Shown here one piece after another: positions 53,640 to 62,763 of a stretch of DNA of 64,000 nt (positions within the stretch are counted from its first letter, which is position 1; every line of letters starts with the position of its first letter). The DNA is from Colwellia sp. GTDB taxonomy: Bacteria > Pseudomonadota > Gammaproteobacteria > Enterobacterales > Alteromonadaceae. The stretch is taken from contig NZ_JABSPA010000003.1 in NCBI RefSeq assembly GCF_013214175.1, positions 310,001 to 374,000 on the forward strand. The letters run 5' to 3'. The notes beneath the pieces are model-generated. The model was not told the DNA's origin and did no database searches. It saw only the letters and a program-made list of their open reading frames with translations. The position numbers were made by a program, and so were the translations under genes.

Positions 53640-54242
53640 ATGGACATTGCAACAGTTATCGAGCAACAGCGGAAAGTAGAACAAGCATGGCAAGTAGAGC
53701 AACGTAAAGGCTTACCTGCTGTAATTAAAGATCTGCTATTACCGCTAGAAAGAGATCAATGGTCGCAACATGCTCGCTATGGCGGCAAAGCGTCTTTTTT
53801 TATTCAATATCATGGCGATCTATTGGCGACAGCGGCTTATCTTAAGCAGTCATTGCAAGTATTGCTCGATAGTTCTCAGCTTGTCTTTAATTGGCAGCAC
53901 TTGAAAGATCCCTTATCTGCAGCACAGTATTTAGTCGATAGGGCGCATAACCATCACCGGATTGAAGATCAGGTTTATTTTCCTCAGTTTAGGAAAATTA
54001 TGCCGCAGCTTAGTAAGGGCATCGATCTGCTGGATAAGGATCATCAGTCTTTAGATTTAGCATTAGATGACCTAAGTACTAGGGTAATGAGCATGGTTAT
54101 GACTCTGAACCAAGGAGATGTTATTGATAAACAGCAGGTAAAGGTATTGACCGATAATATCTTATACTTGCAGCGAATATTGCAAAGGCACCTGCATGAT
54201 GAAGAAGAAGTGATTATTCCGATATTTTTATTATCGGCTTAA
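53640..54242 (+). CDS. Hemerythrin-domain protein
   Basis: A 200-residue helical protein with the diiron ligand pattern of hemerythrins: an N-terminal His region (QYHGDLLA, ~59), HNHHRIEDQVYFP (~104-116), LLDKDHQSLD (~136) and HLHDEEEVIIP (~183-193). The HxxxE and DHxxL type residues are present. It may sense or store oxygen or nitric oxide. The ribosome site is AAGGGG before the ATG. A single-gene unit followed by a possible hairpin. Confidence 0.85.
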   Translation: MDIATVIEQQRKVEQAWQVEQRKGLPAVIKDLLLPLERDQWSQHARYGGKASFFIQYHGDLLATAAYLKQSLQVLLDSSQLVFNWQHLKDPLSAAQYLVDRAHNHHRIEDQVYFPQFRKIMPQLSKGIDLLDKDHQSLDLALDDLSTRVMSMVMTLNQGDVIDKQQVKVLTDNILYLQRILQRHLHDEEEVIIPIFLLSA

Positions 54243-54257
54243 TTACTTAAAGTGGAA

Positions 54258-54300
54258 ACTAGAGGGAGTTACTAAGACAGTAACTACCCCCTTATTTTGG
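54258..54300. terminator. Possible bidirectional terminator
   Basis: AGTTACT and AGTAACT with flanking G/C runs (AGGG / ACCCCC) form a hairpin with loop AAGAC, followed by TTATTTT. It lies between converging hemerythrin and permease genes. Confidence 0.5.
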
Positions 54301-54377
54301 CCTTAATATTTGCCTTTGTTATTAATAAAGGGTTATTAACAAATGATTATTAAAAAAAGGCTGTTAGCTTCTCATTA

Positions 54378-55901
54378 TTAATCCAAGCTTGGAATTAATG
54401 CCGGAATACCAGGTAACATACCTACCGCTGCCATGACCCCAGTTAACACCACAAACATAACACTCGGAATAATCCAGCGACTCATTTTAGTTAATCCCGC
54501 ACTACGCTCTTTACAGCCAACCAAGCCAAGGTTGTCGAGCAGCATAGTCAACGCCCAACCAAAAGCTGGGTTAACCAGGGCAGAGGAAAAGACCACAATG
54601 GCTGCTGATTGTGTTGTTTTACCTTCCCTAGTCATTTCCATACCTGCTTCAAGCAAGGGAATAAATACTCCCACCACTAAGGCGACACAAAGCACAGGTT
54701 GCCATATAGCGAGATCCATAGGATAACCCCAAAGCGCCGCGATGATACAAAACAGCGCAGTGAGTAGAGCGCCAGCGGGGATAGGCCTTTTAGCGATAGC
54801 TGCGGGTACGATATAAGTTCCCCAAGACGAGGTAAAGTTAGCGCCACCGAGTAGTGAACCGACAGTTTGGCGAATAGAGGCACTGGTCATGGTATCGTCG
54901 ATATTCATGTGTACTTTTTCAGTACGTTCAGGGTAGTTAATCTTTTGAAATACTTGATGACCTAAAAAATCAGGAGACCACATTGCTACGGCTAAAATAG
55001 CGAAAGGCAGTACCACGACAAAACTTTCTAGGGTAGGTAAACCAAGCATCCAACCGGTATTTTCGCCCCACCAATACATTGGACTCATGTTAGGTAAGCC
55101 AGGCCCGGTATGAAATTCAAAAGGTGCGCCCATCGCAAAGGCGAGTGTGCCGCCTAGTAAACAACTAAGTGGCACTGCTAACCAACGTTTACGCCAATGT
55201 TCAAGTAATGCATATAAGATTATCGTGCAAAAAATAACGACAAAGGCAATATGTGACATGCCTATGTCATTTGCCCAAGTGAACAGTTTATCTACCTGTG
55301 AAATGGTACCGACAAAGCCAAGGTACAGTAATAAACCTCCACAAACGCCTTTACTGGTAAGGTTCGCCAGCATGCTACCGCCTTTGGTTATGGCTAAAAT
55401 AAAGCCAAAGATGCCAATGAGTAGTCCAAGCGCCATTGGGTGACCGCCAGCAGCAACCACAATAGGAATGAGCGGAATAAGCGGGCCATGAGTACCTGCT
55501 AGGTTCGCCGTGGGCAATAAAAAGCCAGAAAAAAGAATGATAAAAAGGGAAACAATGAGTAATTCATAGCGGACATTTTCTAAGATAAAGCTTTCATCAA
55601 GACCAAGAGACGAAGCGAAGGTTGCTGCTATTGCGCCTACCATAACCACTTTACCAATAGTCGCTGCCATGGCAGGTATCGTATCTTCTAGCTCAAATCT
55701 ATAATCTCTAAAAGGTAAATTAGGTCGCCAGCGTTTTGGCGCCATTATTTGCAATTCGTGTTCTAGATATTCTTCACGAGTATTAAATGCTGAACTTGGC
55801 TTGTGTTTTTGCTGGTAACTTTGACCTTCGCCATTTAGTCCATCGCTATTTCTTTGAGGCTCATCCTTTTGCTCATCTACTGATTCAGATGTATTGCTCA
55901 T
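54378..55901 (-). CDS. DUF3360 family membrane permease
   Basis: A 507-residue polytopic membrane protein with about 11-12 hydrophobic segments after a polar N-terminal tail of ~75 residues. LLPTANLAGTHGPLIPLIPI and GGANFTSSWGTYIVPAAIAK resemble DUF3360 proteins, which are related to sulfate/nucleobase-type permeases. The substrate is unknown. The GTHGP segment and SSWGTYIVP probably line the substrate site. Single gene; its ATG follows AAGGATAAATA. Confidence 0.8.
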   Translation of the reverse strand: MSNTSESVDEQKDEPQRNSDGLNGEGQSYQQKHKPSSAFNTREEYLEHELQIMAPKRWRPNLPFRDYRFELEDTIPAMAATIGKVVMVGAIAATFASSLGLDESFILENVRYELLIVSLFIILFSGFLLPTANLAGTHGPLIPLIPIVVAAGGHPMALGLLIGIFGFILAITKGGSMLANLTSKGVCGGLLLYLGFVGTISQVDKLFTWANDIGMSHIAFVVIFCTIILYALLEHWRKRWLAVPLSCLLGGTLAFAMGAPFEFHTGPGLPNMSPMYWWGENTGWMLGLPTLESFVVVLPFAILAVAMWSPDFLGHQVFQKINYPERTEKVHMNIDDTMTSASIRQTVGSLLGGANFTSSWGTYIVPAAIAKRPIPAGALLTALFCIIAALWGYPMDLAIWQPVLCVALVVGVFIPLLEAGMEMTREGKTTQSAAIVVFSSALVNPAFGWALTMLLDNLGLVGCKERSAGLTKMSRWIIPSVMFVVLTGVMAAVGMLPGIPALIPSLD

Positions 55902-56424
55902 TATTTATCCTTACTCACTCGCTTAAAAGTATTATGTCTTTTAGTGGTGTCATGTTGGCTGTGTCTATTTGATTTTAATGTAGCATGTATCACTAACAAC
56001 AAAGCCGGGTAAGAATAGGCAATTAGTCGTAGAACACTCATGTAGGTGTCTAAAAAACGAGCTTTTGCTCTTTTTCTTGCTCAGATATACCATGACAATA
56101 AAAATATCCCACCAGTAATAACTACACCGCTTGATAGTAAAACCTTAATTATGCCTCATCTTTTAAGTGCTAAATTTTTGTTTGTTATTCCGGCAGTAGA
56201 ACTATTTTTTTGGCTAATCTTTTACCTGTGTCAGTGAAAAAGTAAAGAAATGACGTTGCACGTGCTGAATAGTAGTGAGTTAAGTTGTTATTCAACCAGC
56301 TTAATCCCCATCTTAGTGAAGCAATCACAAGGTGGTGCAGTGTCACTATTATTTACACTAATTATTTGAAACTACATCGCTTTTAATAGATATTAACGGC
56401 AACTTTATTTTATGTCAGATAACG

Positions 56425-57777
56425 ATGTTTAAAATTATTAACACACCCGTATTGCTTTTGTTAGCCACAGCATTAACTTCATCATTAAGTTCTTTAGTTA
56501 TAACGAATGCCCATGCAAAAACACCATTAGATATCAACGAACAGAGCATAGTTAAACAAGTTGAATTAGGTTTGGAGCAAGCACTTAACGACATTGAGCA
56601 AGCGGTAAATATAAATAGTGGCTCAATGAATATTGCCGGGGTAAAACAGGTCGGTTTATTGGCAAAGCAACAACTTTTAGCCATTGGATTTGAAGTGCAA
56701 TGGCTTGATGGCAGTGCTTTTAATCGAGCAGGTCATATTTTAGCTACTCATCAAAGTAGCAACCCCAATGCCGTTAAAATTTTAATGATTGGTCATTTAG
56801 ATACGGTATTTGCCAAGAACGATGATTTTCAAAAGTTTACAAGGCTCAGTGAAACACAAGCTTCCGGCCCTGGTGTAGCTGATATGAAAGGCGGTAATAC
56901 CATTATCATTGCTGCATTGCGGGCATTAAAAACACTTGATTTACTAGATAATGTCAGTATAAAAGTGCTGTTAACCGGCGATGAAGAAAGCAGTGGTCGG
57001 CCTTTATCTTTATCAAAACAAGCCATAGTTGATGGTGCGATTTGGGCTGACATTGCTCTGGGTTTTGAAAATGGTGATAACAATATAAATACCGGCATGG
57101 CGGCACGTAGAGGTTATACCGGCTGGACTTTAAACGTTGCAGGCAAACCAGCACACTCGTCGCAAATATTTAATGATGAAGTGGGTTATGGAGCAATTTA
57201 TGAAACCGCTCGTATTTTAGAGGCTTTTAGATCCCAGCTAGAACGAGAAGAAAATCTGACTTTTAATCCCGGCATGATTATCGGTGGTACCAGTATAGAT
57301 TTTGATATCGATAAATCATCAGGTTCGGCCTTTGGTAAAAGTAATGTTATTGCCCAAAAAGCCAAAGTAAAAGGTGATTTAAGAGCACTTTCAAATAAGC
57401 AGCTAAAAAGCGCTAAACAAACTATGCAAAACATAGTTAAAAATAATTTAAACCACACCCAAGCTGAGCTCATCTTTGCCGTGGGTTATCCTCCTATGGC
57501 ACTCACCCAAGGTAACTTAAACTTATTGGCGCAATATAGCCAAGTCAGTCAAGATTTAGGCTATAACGCGGTAAAACCGGCAAATCCACGAAAAGCAGGA
57601 GCAGCTGATATTTCATTTGCCGCTGAACATGTTGATATGTCACTTGATGGTTTAGGCTTAATGGGCTCTGGTGCACATACTAAAAACGAAACTGCGGATT
57701 TAACTTCCTTAAATAAAAATATAGAAAAAACTGCAATTTTGATTTATCGCTTAGCTAAGCAAAAAGCGAAACATTAA
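56425..57777 (+). CDS. Exported M20-family metallopeptidase
   Basis: A 450-residue exported zinc peptidase of the M20 (carboxypeptidase G2-like) family. The signal peptide covers residues ~1-31 (LLLLATALTSSL ... NAHAKTP). The catalytic motif is MIGHLDTVFA (His-x-Asp, near residue 115), ADMKGG (bridging Asp) near 155, and GDEESSG near 190 (catalytic Glu). A dimerisation lobe inserts after AARRGYTGW. It may release amino acids from peptides or N-acyl derivatives in the periplasm. The final zinc His is GSGAHTKNE. Lone gene. Confidence 0.88.
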   Translation: MFKIINTPVLLLLATALTSSLSSLVITNAHAKTPLDINEQSIVKQVELGLEQALNDIEQAVNINSGSMNIAGVKQVGLLAKQQLLAIGFEVQWLDGSAFNRAGHILATHQSSNPNAVKILMIGHLDTVFAKNDDFQKFTRLSETQASGPGVADMKGGNTIIIAALRALKTLDLLDNVSIKVLLTGDEESSGRPLSLSKQAIVDGAIWADIALGFENGDNNINTGMAARRGYTGWTLNVAGKPAHSSQIFNDEVGYGAIYETARILEAFRSQLEREENLTFNPGMIIGGTSIDFDIDKSSGSAFGKSNVIAQKAKVKGDLRALSNKQLKSAKQTMQNIVKNNLNHTQAELIFAVGYPPMALTQGNLNLLAQYSQVSQDLGYNAVKPANPRKAGAADISFAAEHVDMSLDGLGLMGSGAHTKNETADLTSLNKNIEKTAILIYRLAKQKAKH

Positions 57778-57814
57778 GCGAAACAAAAAGCGAAACGCAA
57801 ATAACCTCTCATTT

Positions 57815-57852
57815 TCGATGAGTTTACTGATTAGCCAAAGTAAGCTCATCGA
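57815..57852. terminator. Hairpin after the M20 gene
   Basis: TCGATGAGTTTA (57815-57826) and TAAGCTCATCGA (57841-57852) pair with one mismatch; no T-run follows. The 57853-58110 stretch is AT-rich without features I can name. Confidence 0.5.
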
Positions 57853-58130
57853 CAACATCAACTTCAATACCATCATCGAGCTCAAATAAAATATGCCTAA
57901 GTAACAACTAGCTAAATCGGCATTGTTGATAATTTTTTTTTCAGCCTAACTTACACCGCTGAATTTATGGACTTTTTTTGTCTAAATTTAATATCAGATT
58001 ATTTATACTCTTTTAATACTTAAAATAAATTATTCTCTAATAACTTGAGATACGATTATTTTATATTTTGGAATGAAAAATGCTTATTTAATGAATATCT
58101 TAAGATATTGTGAAAAAGAGGTAATACAAA

Positions 58131-58913
58131 ATGAAAAATATAATCAAAGGGTTTATAGCATTATTTTTTCTCAGCATATCATCAATTTCCATAGCGACAA
58201 TTTTGGATATCGATTTTAATGGTAATCAATTTTTACTTGAAACATTTGAAAGTGCCGAGACGGGCAGTGATTTTTATAGATATGGTAATCCATCAGGATC
58301 ATCTGCTAATCCTGTATATCCAGGAACAGCAGATTTAATACCATTATTTTCGGATGCGGCACACATTTATACCCATATAAATACGCTTAATAATAAGTTA
58401 AGTTTTGGTATTATTTTAGAAAAACCAAATGGTAGTGGTGGTGGTTTATTTTCCGCTGATCTTGATTGGGCTGGACCAGCTGTATTATCTTTCGTTGATG
58501 ATCCTGGTGAATCTGGAACTATTAACGCAGCAGGACCCCAAAGCATCAGTTTAAAATGGGTAGATTGTTGCACTGATGGTTTTGTTATCAGTGGTTTTGA
58601 TCCTAATGATTTATTTATAGATCTTACTAATGTACTTGGTTCAGACTTAACCGAAGTGATATTCCTAAGCCCCGATCGAAATAATACTAACTTTTCCTTT
58701 CCACAGGACGAATTCAATATCAGTATTGCTAATTGTGTTCCAGCAACGGACCCAAATGCTTGTGTAATAATCACGACTCCTGAGCCATCTATTGTTTTTC
58801 TATTTGTTTTAAGTTGCTTTGGTTTGTATTCATCTCGTAGATTGTTGGATGTTAAAGAAGGTCGGAATCTAAAATTGAGTCAAGTGGTGAATATTCGAAA
58901 AACAAGCCATTAG
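58131..58913 (+). CDS. PEP-CTERM-like exported protein
   Basis: A 260-residue exported protein: signal peptide MKNIIKGFIALFFLSISSIS, a beta-rich middle with Gly/Asp-Pro turns, and near residue 220-240 the C-terminal sorting pattern TPEPSIVFLFVLSCFGLYSS followed by RR. In exosortase substrates this motif ends the protein, but here about 20 extra residues follow. The extension runs up to a gcvP-like fragment, so the original 3' end was probably replaced. No exosortase is in the window. The partner and function are unknown. Confidence 0.65.
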   Translation: MKNIIKGFIALFFLSISSISIATILDIDFNGNQFLLETFESAETGSDFYRYGNPSGSSANPVYPGTADLIPLFSDAAHIYTHINTLNNKLSFGIILEKPNGSGGGLFSADLDWAGPAVLSFVDDPGESGTINAAGPQSISLKWVDCCTDGFVISGFDPNDLFIDLTNVLGSDLTEVIFLSPDRNNTNFSFPQDEFNISIANCVPATDPNACVIITTPEPSIVFLFVLSCFGLYSSRRLLDVKEGRNLKLSQVVNIRKTSH

Positions 58914-58960
58914 CTAATGCTCGGCATACGTTAACGGACATTACTGATACTTGGGCTATG
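58901..58960 (+). pseudogene. Fragment of a second gcvP, C-terminal region
   Basis: Read in its own frame this gives NKPLANARHTLTDITDTWAM, which lines up with [20 protein letters not shown] near the end of the intact gcvP. The match is about 14 of 20 residues with synonymous changes, so it is a diverged homologue and not a recent copy. It overlaps the last 13 bp of the PEP-CTERM-like gene in another frame and joins a mosaic-repeat piece at its right side. Confidence 0.65.
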
Positions 58961-59030
58961 GTTTACGCTAGATGATGTTCGTATTTTTTCTGAGTAGGCG
59001 CCATAGGAATTCCAAAGGCTAATCTTAAGG
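58955..59030. repeat. Mosaic repeat fragment
   Basis: ATGGTTTACGCTAGATGATG, TTCTGAGTAGGCGCCATAGG, AATTCCAAAGG match the right-hand modules at 13085-13150 and 40085-40140. Confidence 0.6.
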
Positions 59031-59085
59031 TAAGCAAAGTGTAACGTTTCTTGTCCTGGATATACCAAAGGTACAATTATGAATA

Positions 59086-59120
59086 AAAAATGCCTGTCAG
59101 TTATAAACCGACAGGCATTT
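59086..59120 (-). terminator. Terminator of the chitinase gene
   Basis: On the minus strand AAATGCCTGTC and GACAGGCATTT form an 11-bp stem followed by TTTTATTC. It lies 53 bp past the stop codon. Confidence 0.9.
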
Positions 59121-59172
59121 GTTAGCAATAGTATGCTATTCCTTTAAAGGGCTTTTATTTACCCGATTGTGG

Positions 59173-62121
59173 CTATTGCGGATTAAGACCTAATTTTTGC
59201 AGCACTAGTTTGAAGTTAGCACGACGCTCTTTAATGGCATGAACTTCACCACTTACTGGACAATGATCGTCTGGACAACCACGGTTGACGATACCTGATA
59301 CCGCATCAACAAATGCGGTACCTACCATGCCACCATCAACATACTTTTTCAGCTCTGCGTGGTAATTCCAATCTGCATATGGTCCACCTTCATTATCGTA
59401 GGCTTGCACAGAGCTAACCCAGAAGAATAAACCGGCAATCCACTTAATTTCTTTATGTTCTTCAGAGCTACAAATTAACCCTGGGTTTGAACATAAATCT
59501 AAATCCGCATAGAGCGGGCTATCGGGTGCTGCTGCAACGGTAGTGCCATCAATCGTTGTGCCAATGGTATCTGGATCAACGTGTGAACGACCGACGAAGT
59601 GATTAAGGGTACCGAAGTTTTGGCGACCAGTGGTTTGAATAACACCACGTCCCCACCAACCACAACCTTCAACACTTTCATCGCTACCGTCCCAGATGAA
59701 GCTACCTGCTTTTTGACCAACGTACTGCTGACATTCTTCACGCTCAAAGACTTGCTTAGAAGTATCTATAGCCGTGGGAACCGTATTACAGTGACCTGCG
59801 TTAGTCCAGCGACCTACTTTTCCATTAACTAAAAGCCCTTGTTCAGCAAGTACTGCGTCTGGTGCTGCAAAGATTGGCGCTGGCGCACCGTACCACTTAG
59901 CGTGGGTATTGGCCGTTTGTTCCATGGTATTATCACGAGGACAAGAGTAAGCATGATCTTTACCCGATACTGGGTGAGTACCATAATCCGCATATTTCTG
60001 ACCTAATTGACCACAACTTGCGGTCATTGGGTAATCAATTTTTGCGCCGTATTTAACTTCAGACCAGTTATTCTCGTCACACGCATCGAAACGTATAGTT
60101 TCTTGCATACTTTGTGATAGGAATGCGGCAATAGCGACTTTAGCGTATTTGGCATTGGTTGCATCATCAGCAGTGTTATCGACTAACCAGAACTTATCGC
60201 CAGCAACACCAACATTGTGCATTGAGTTTAAGCCAGTTAAAAAGTCAGCCCATTTATAAATGGTTGATGGCACCCAAGATGAAGTAGGTGTTTCGTAAAG
60301 GAACACTTGGCTATCCATTACCGACTCAATACCAGATAAATCACTGTTTAAAGTAGCGATACTGGTTAGTGGCGTGACACCAGAGCCACTACCTACATAG
60401 TAAAGTGGTACCTTAAAGCTCTGGTAGCTAGCAATTTTACTGGTTAGGGCTGTGCTATCGGCATCAAATAATATCGCGAATATATTGTTGTGAGCAGCTT
60501 TGCGTATTTTACTTTCGCCAGCAGTATTGCCCATAAAGTAAGTGGTTGCTTGCGCTGTTGGCACCGAAGATAATATTGCTGGCGCTTGCACAAAATCAGT
60601 GACTTGTTTGACGTATTCTAAAGCGTTATGCCATTGCTCACTTGATAAGCTTGCAGAGCCGCTTGATTTAGTGAAAGCAATAAAGTCAGCTTTTGCATCG
60701 CCTTTATAAAGTGCCAACTTATCAAGTAAATCAGATGTAGCTTTAGAGGCCGCATTCCATACAGATCTTTTGCCTGAGTGCGTAGCGTAAGCAAAGTCAC
60801 CAATGCTTAACGACCAACCGAACGTTGCGCTTGGCGCCAGCGTAGTCAGTATTAAGTTTTGCGCTTGAGCCCAGCCCTTAGCATCATCGCTTAAGGCATC
60901 AATGTCACTAACGCTGATATTGTTAGTATTGGTGGTCGCTAAAGCGGAAGTTAGCGCTTGTTTCACGGCAATTATGCCTAAAGACACGCCTTTATCTGCG
61001 GTAATACTATCAAGTACATCAGTATTGATAATTATAGATTCAGAGCCAGCCAGTTTTGCTGTTTGAATTAGTGAGATGAAAGCACTGGTTAACTTGGTGT
61101 CATCAGATAGCTCTGTGCTGTTGATTAGGTTAACCGTAATCATATCAGGCAGTGTTGAAGATGGACCGCCAACAACAAAGTCACTCGGCCAGCCATTAAC
61201 TTTTAAACTTACCGGATCTTTAGCATTTGGTAACGATAACAGTGGTGCTGTACCTTGTGCTGTACCGTCACAGTTTACTTTCCAAGTCCAAGTGTCATCG
61301 CTACCGGGACGAGAAGCGGTTTCCCATTTAGCGGTGAAAGCAATGTAGTCATCATTAACGAGAATATCGCCACCTTTGGCTGTTGTGCCTTGAGTCCAAA
61401 CGCTGTAATCAGCACATTGACCACCTGGCGTAGGAGTTGGGTCAGGCGTCGGATCTGGGTCCGGTGTCGGATCAGGTGTAGGGTCTGGAGTCGGATCTGG
61501 ATCCGGCGTTGGCTCAGGATCCGGCGCAGTACCATCGACCAGTGTCCATGCACTTTCCCATGCACTACCAGTACCTGGCGCATAGTGGTAAGCAGATGCT
61601 GACGAACACCATCCAGCGATATTACATTGATAAACCTTGCCACCATTGCTAACTAAATCACCTGCGGCATAAAGAGTACCAGCCGAGTAGGCGGTAGCTG
61701 TTGGATCTGGTGTCGGCTCTGGATCAGGAATCGGATCTGGTGTTGGCTCGGGCTCGGGGTCAGGTGTAGGGTCAGGAATTGGATCTGGCATTGGATCTGG
61801 CATTGGGTCCGGTGTTGGGTCTGGATCAGGTGTTGGCGTGCCACCAGTACATTCATCTTTTAAAGCCCAGCTATTATCACTACCAGGAATTGCTTTAGTC
61901 CACCATTGAGCAGTGTACGCACTACCATTATGTTGCATTACATCACCGGTATTCGCGTGATCAGGGTTTCCTTGCCAGTCTACCTGAGGGAAATCTGGAT
62001 ATGCATTGATACCTTCACAGCTCTGTGCTGCAAAGGCGTTGCTCGAAATCACTGTGCTCGCAGCAAGTGATATAGCAATAAAAATTTTACTTGGTTTAAA
62101 ACCAGCCTGTTTGAGTTTCAT
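59173..62121 (-). CDS. Multidomain chitinase, GH19 type
   Basis: A 982-residue exported protein. Signal peptide 1-32; chitin-binding CBM5/12-like domain ~35-90 (CEGINAYPDFPQVDW, YTAQWWTKAIPGSDNSWALK); Pro-Asp-Thr linker; second CBM ~145-197 (GKVYQCNIAGWCSSASAYHY); linker; third CBM ~237-285; an unrecognised central region ~290-640; and a C-terminal GH19-like domain ~660-982 with SQSMQETIRF (putative catalytic Glu) and GCGWWGRGVIQTTGRQNFG. The linkers are Pro-Asp-Pro-Thr repeats written as GGATCTGG-type DNA repeats (61432-61530, 61698-61838). It should degrade chitin outside the cell. A palindrome candidate operator lies 130 bp upstream. Confidence 0.88.
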   Translation of the reverse strand: MKLKQAGFKPSKIFIAISLAASTVISSNAFAAQSCEGINAYPDFPQVDWQGNPDHANTGDVMQHNGSAYTAQWWTKAIPGSDNSWALKDECTGGTPTPDPDPTPDPMPDPMPDPIPDPTPDPEPEPTPDPIPDPEPTPDPTATAYSAGTLYAAGDLVSNGGKVYQCNIAGWCSSASAYHYAPGTGSAWESAWTLVDGTAPDPEPTPDPDPTPDPTPDPTPDPDPTPDPTPTPGGQCADYSVWTQGTTAKGGDILVNDDYIAFTAKWETASRPGSDDTWTWKVNCDGTAQGTAPLLSLPNAKDPVSLKVNGWPSDFVVGGPSSTLPDMITVNLINSTELSDDTKLTSAFISLIQTAKLAGSESIIINTDVLDSITADKGVSLGIIAVKQALTSALATTNTNNISVSDIDALSDDAKGWAQAQNLILTTLAPSATFGWSLSIGDFAYATHSGKRSVWNAASKATSDLLDKLALYKGDAKADFIAFTKSSGSASLSSEQWHNALEYVKQVTDFVQAPAILSSVPTAQATTYFMGNTAGESKIRKAAHNNIFAILFDADSTALTSKIASYQSFKVPLYYVGSGSGVTPLTSIATLNSDLSGIESVMDSQVFLYETPTSSWVPSTIYKWADFLTGLNSMHNVGVAGDKFWLVDNTADDATNAKYAKVAIAAFLSQSMQETIRFDACDENNWSEVKYGAKIDYPMTASCGQLGQKYADYGTHPVSGKDHAYSCPRDNTMEQTANTHAKWYGAPAPIFAAPDAVLAEQGLLVNGKVGRWTNAGHCNTVPTAIDTSKQVFEREECQQYVGQKAGSFIWDGSDESVEGCGWWGRGVIQTTGRQNFGTLNHFVGRSHVDPDTIGTTIDGTTVAAAPDSPLYADLDLCSNPGLICSSEEHKEIKWIAGLFFWVSSVQAYDNEGGPYADWNYHAELKKYVDGGMVGTAFVDAVSGIVNRGCPDDHCPVSGEVHAIKERRANFKLVLQKLGLNPQ

Positions 62122-62250
62122 TCAAATTCCCCATATTTAATTTATTATTTTTTTAATACCGCATGGACAATGCCTGAAGCTTGTTGGTTAAACGCTCCTG
62201 TATCGCCTTATGTTTTTGTATGTTTTTCATGCGTATTTCAAGCTATCACG

Positions 62251-62272
62251 CATTTGACAGCGCTGTCAAATG
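62251..62272. promoter_or_regulatory. 22-bp perfect palindrome, candidate LacI-type operator
   Basis: CATTTGACAGC is followed by its exact inverse complement GCTGTCAAATG, with no spacer. The central TGACAGCGCTGTCA has the CG-centred form of LacI-family operators; NagR-like regulators of chitin and N-acetylglucosamine genes in related bacteria bind similar TGACA...TGTCA sites. It is placed ~130 bp upstream of the chitinase start and ~490 bp before the methyltransferase gene. The 62122-62760 gap holds otherwise AT-rich sequence. Confidence 0.7.
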
Positions 62273-62532
62273 CCGATTTAGCTAGAAATAGTGTTTAATG
62301 TGAAAATGACTTTAAAGACAAAAGTGTCATAAGTAACTAATAAATATAAAGTTATAAAGGTGTTTCTTTTACTTTATTTGGAACCTTATTTTTTTGTAAA
62401 AAAATAAGGAATAGGACGTTAATGAGATGTTATTTGTATGTGTGGGGAGTTATTGAAAATACGAAAAATATATTCTAGTTATTTCTCATCATTGTGCACC
62501 GACTATTATAATTTAAGTCTACTATATTTTTC

Positions 62533-62575
62533 CATCACGACTGCCAAGCAGGGAAACAAAAACCCAAGCAGAATT
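62533..62575. repeat. Mosaic repeat right-end fragment
   Basis: TCCATCACGACTGCCAAGCA and GGGAAACAAAAACCCAAGCA match the GCGACGCCAAGCAGGGAAAT / ACTCCAAGC tail of the element. Confidence 0.5.
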
Positions 62576-62763
62576 TTGAATTCAATATGAAATATAAGTA
62601 AATATAGTACAAAAATAAATCAGAAAACTTCTATGAAATTTCTATAATGGCAAATTATAGATTTATTATAAGACTATATTTACTGACCTTGCTTCAATCG
62701 AGTTAAATAAATCGCAGTAAGCGTTGCGATTACATTTATAACAACAATTGAAAGGAAATATTC

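Noticed and set aside
56046..56237. 63-codon frame ending in a hydrophobic segment (FVIPAVELFFWLIFYLCQ)
   Set aside because: GTG start without a clear ribosome site, no recognisable family, AT-rich gap; could be chance. Kept out but worth a conservation check.
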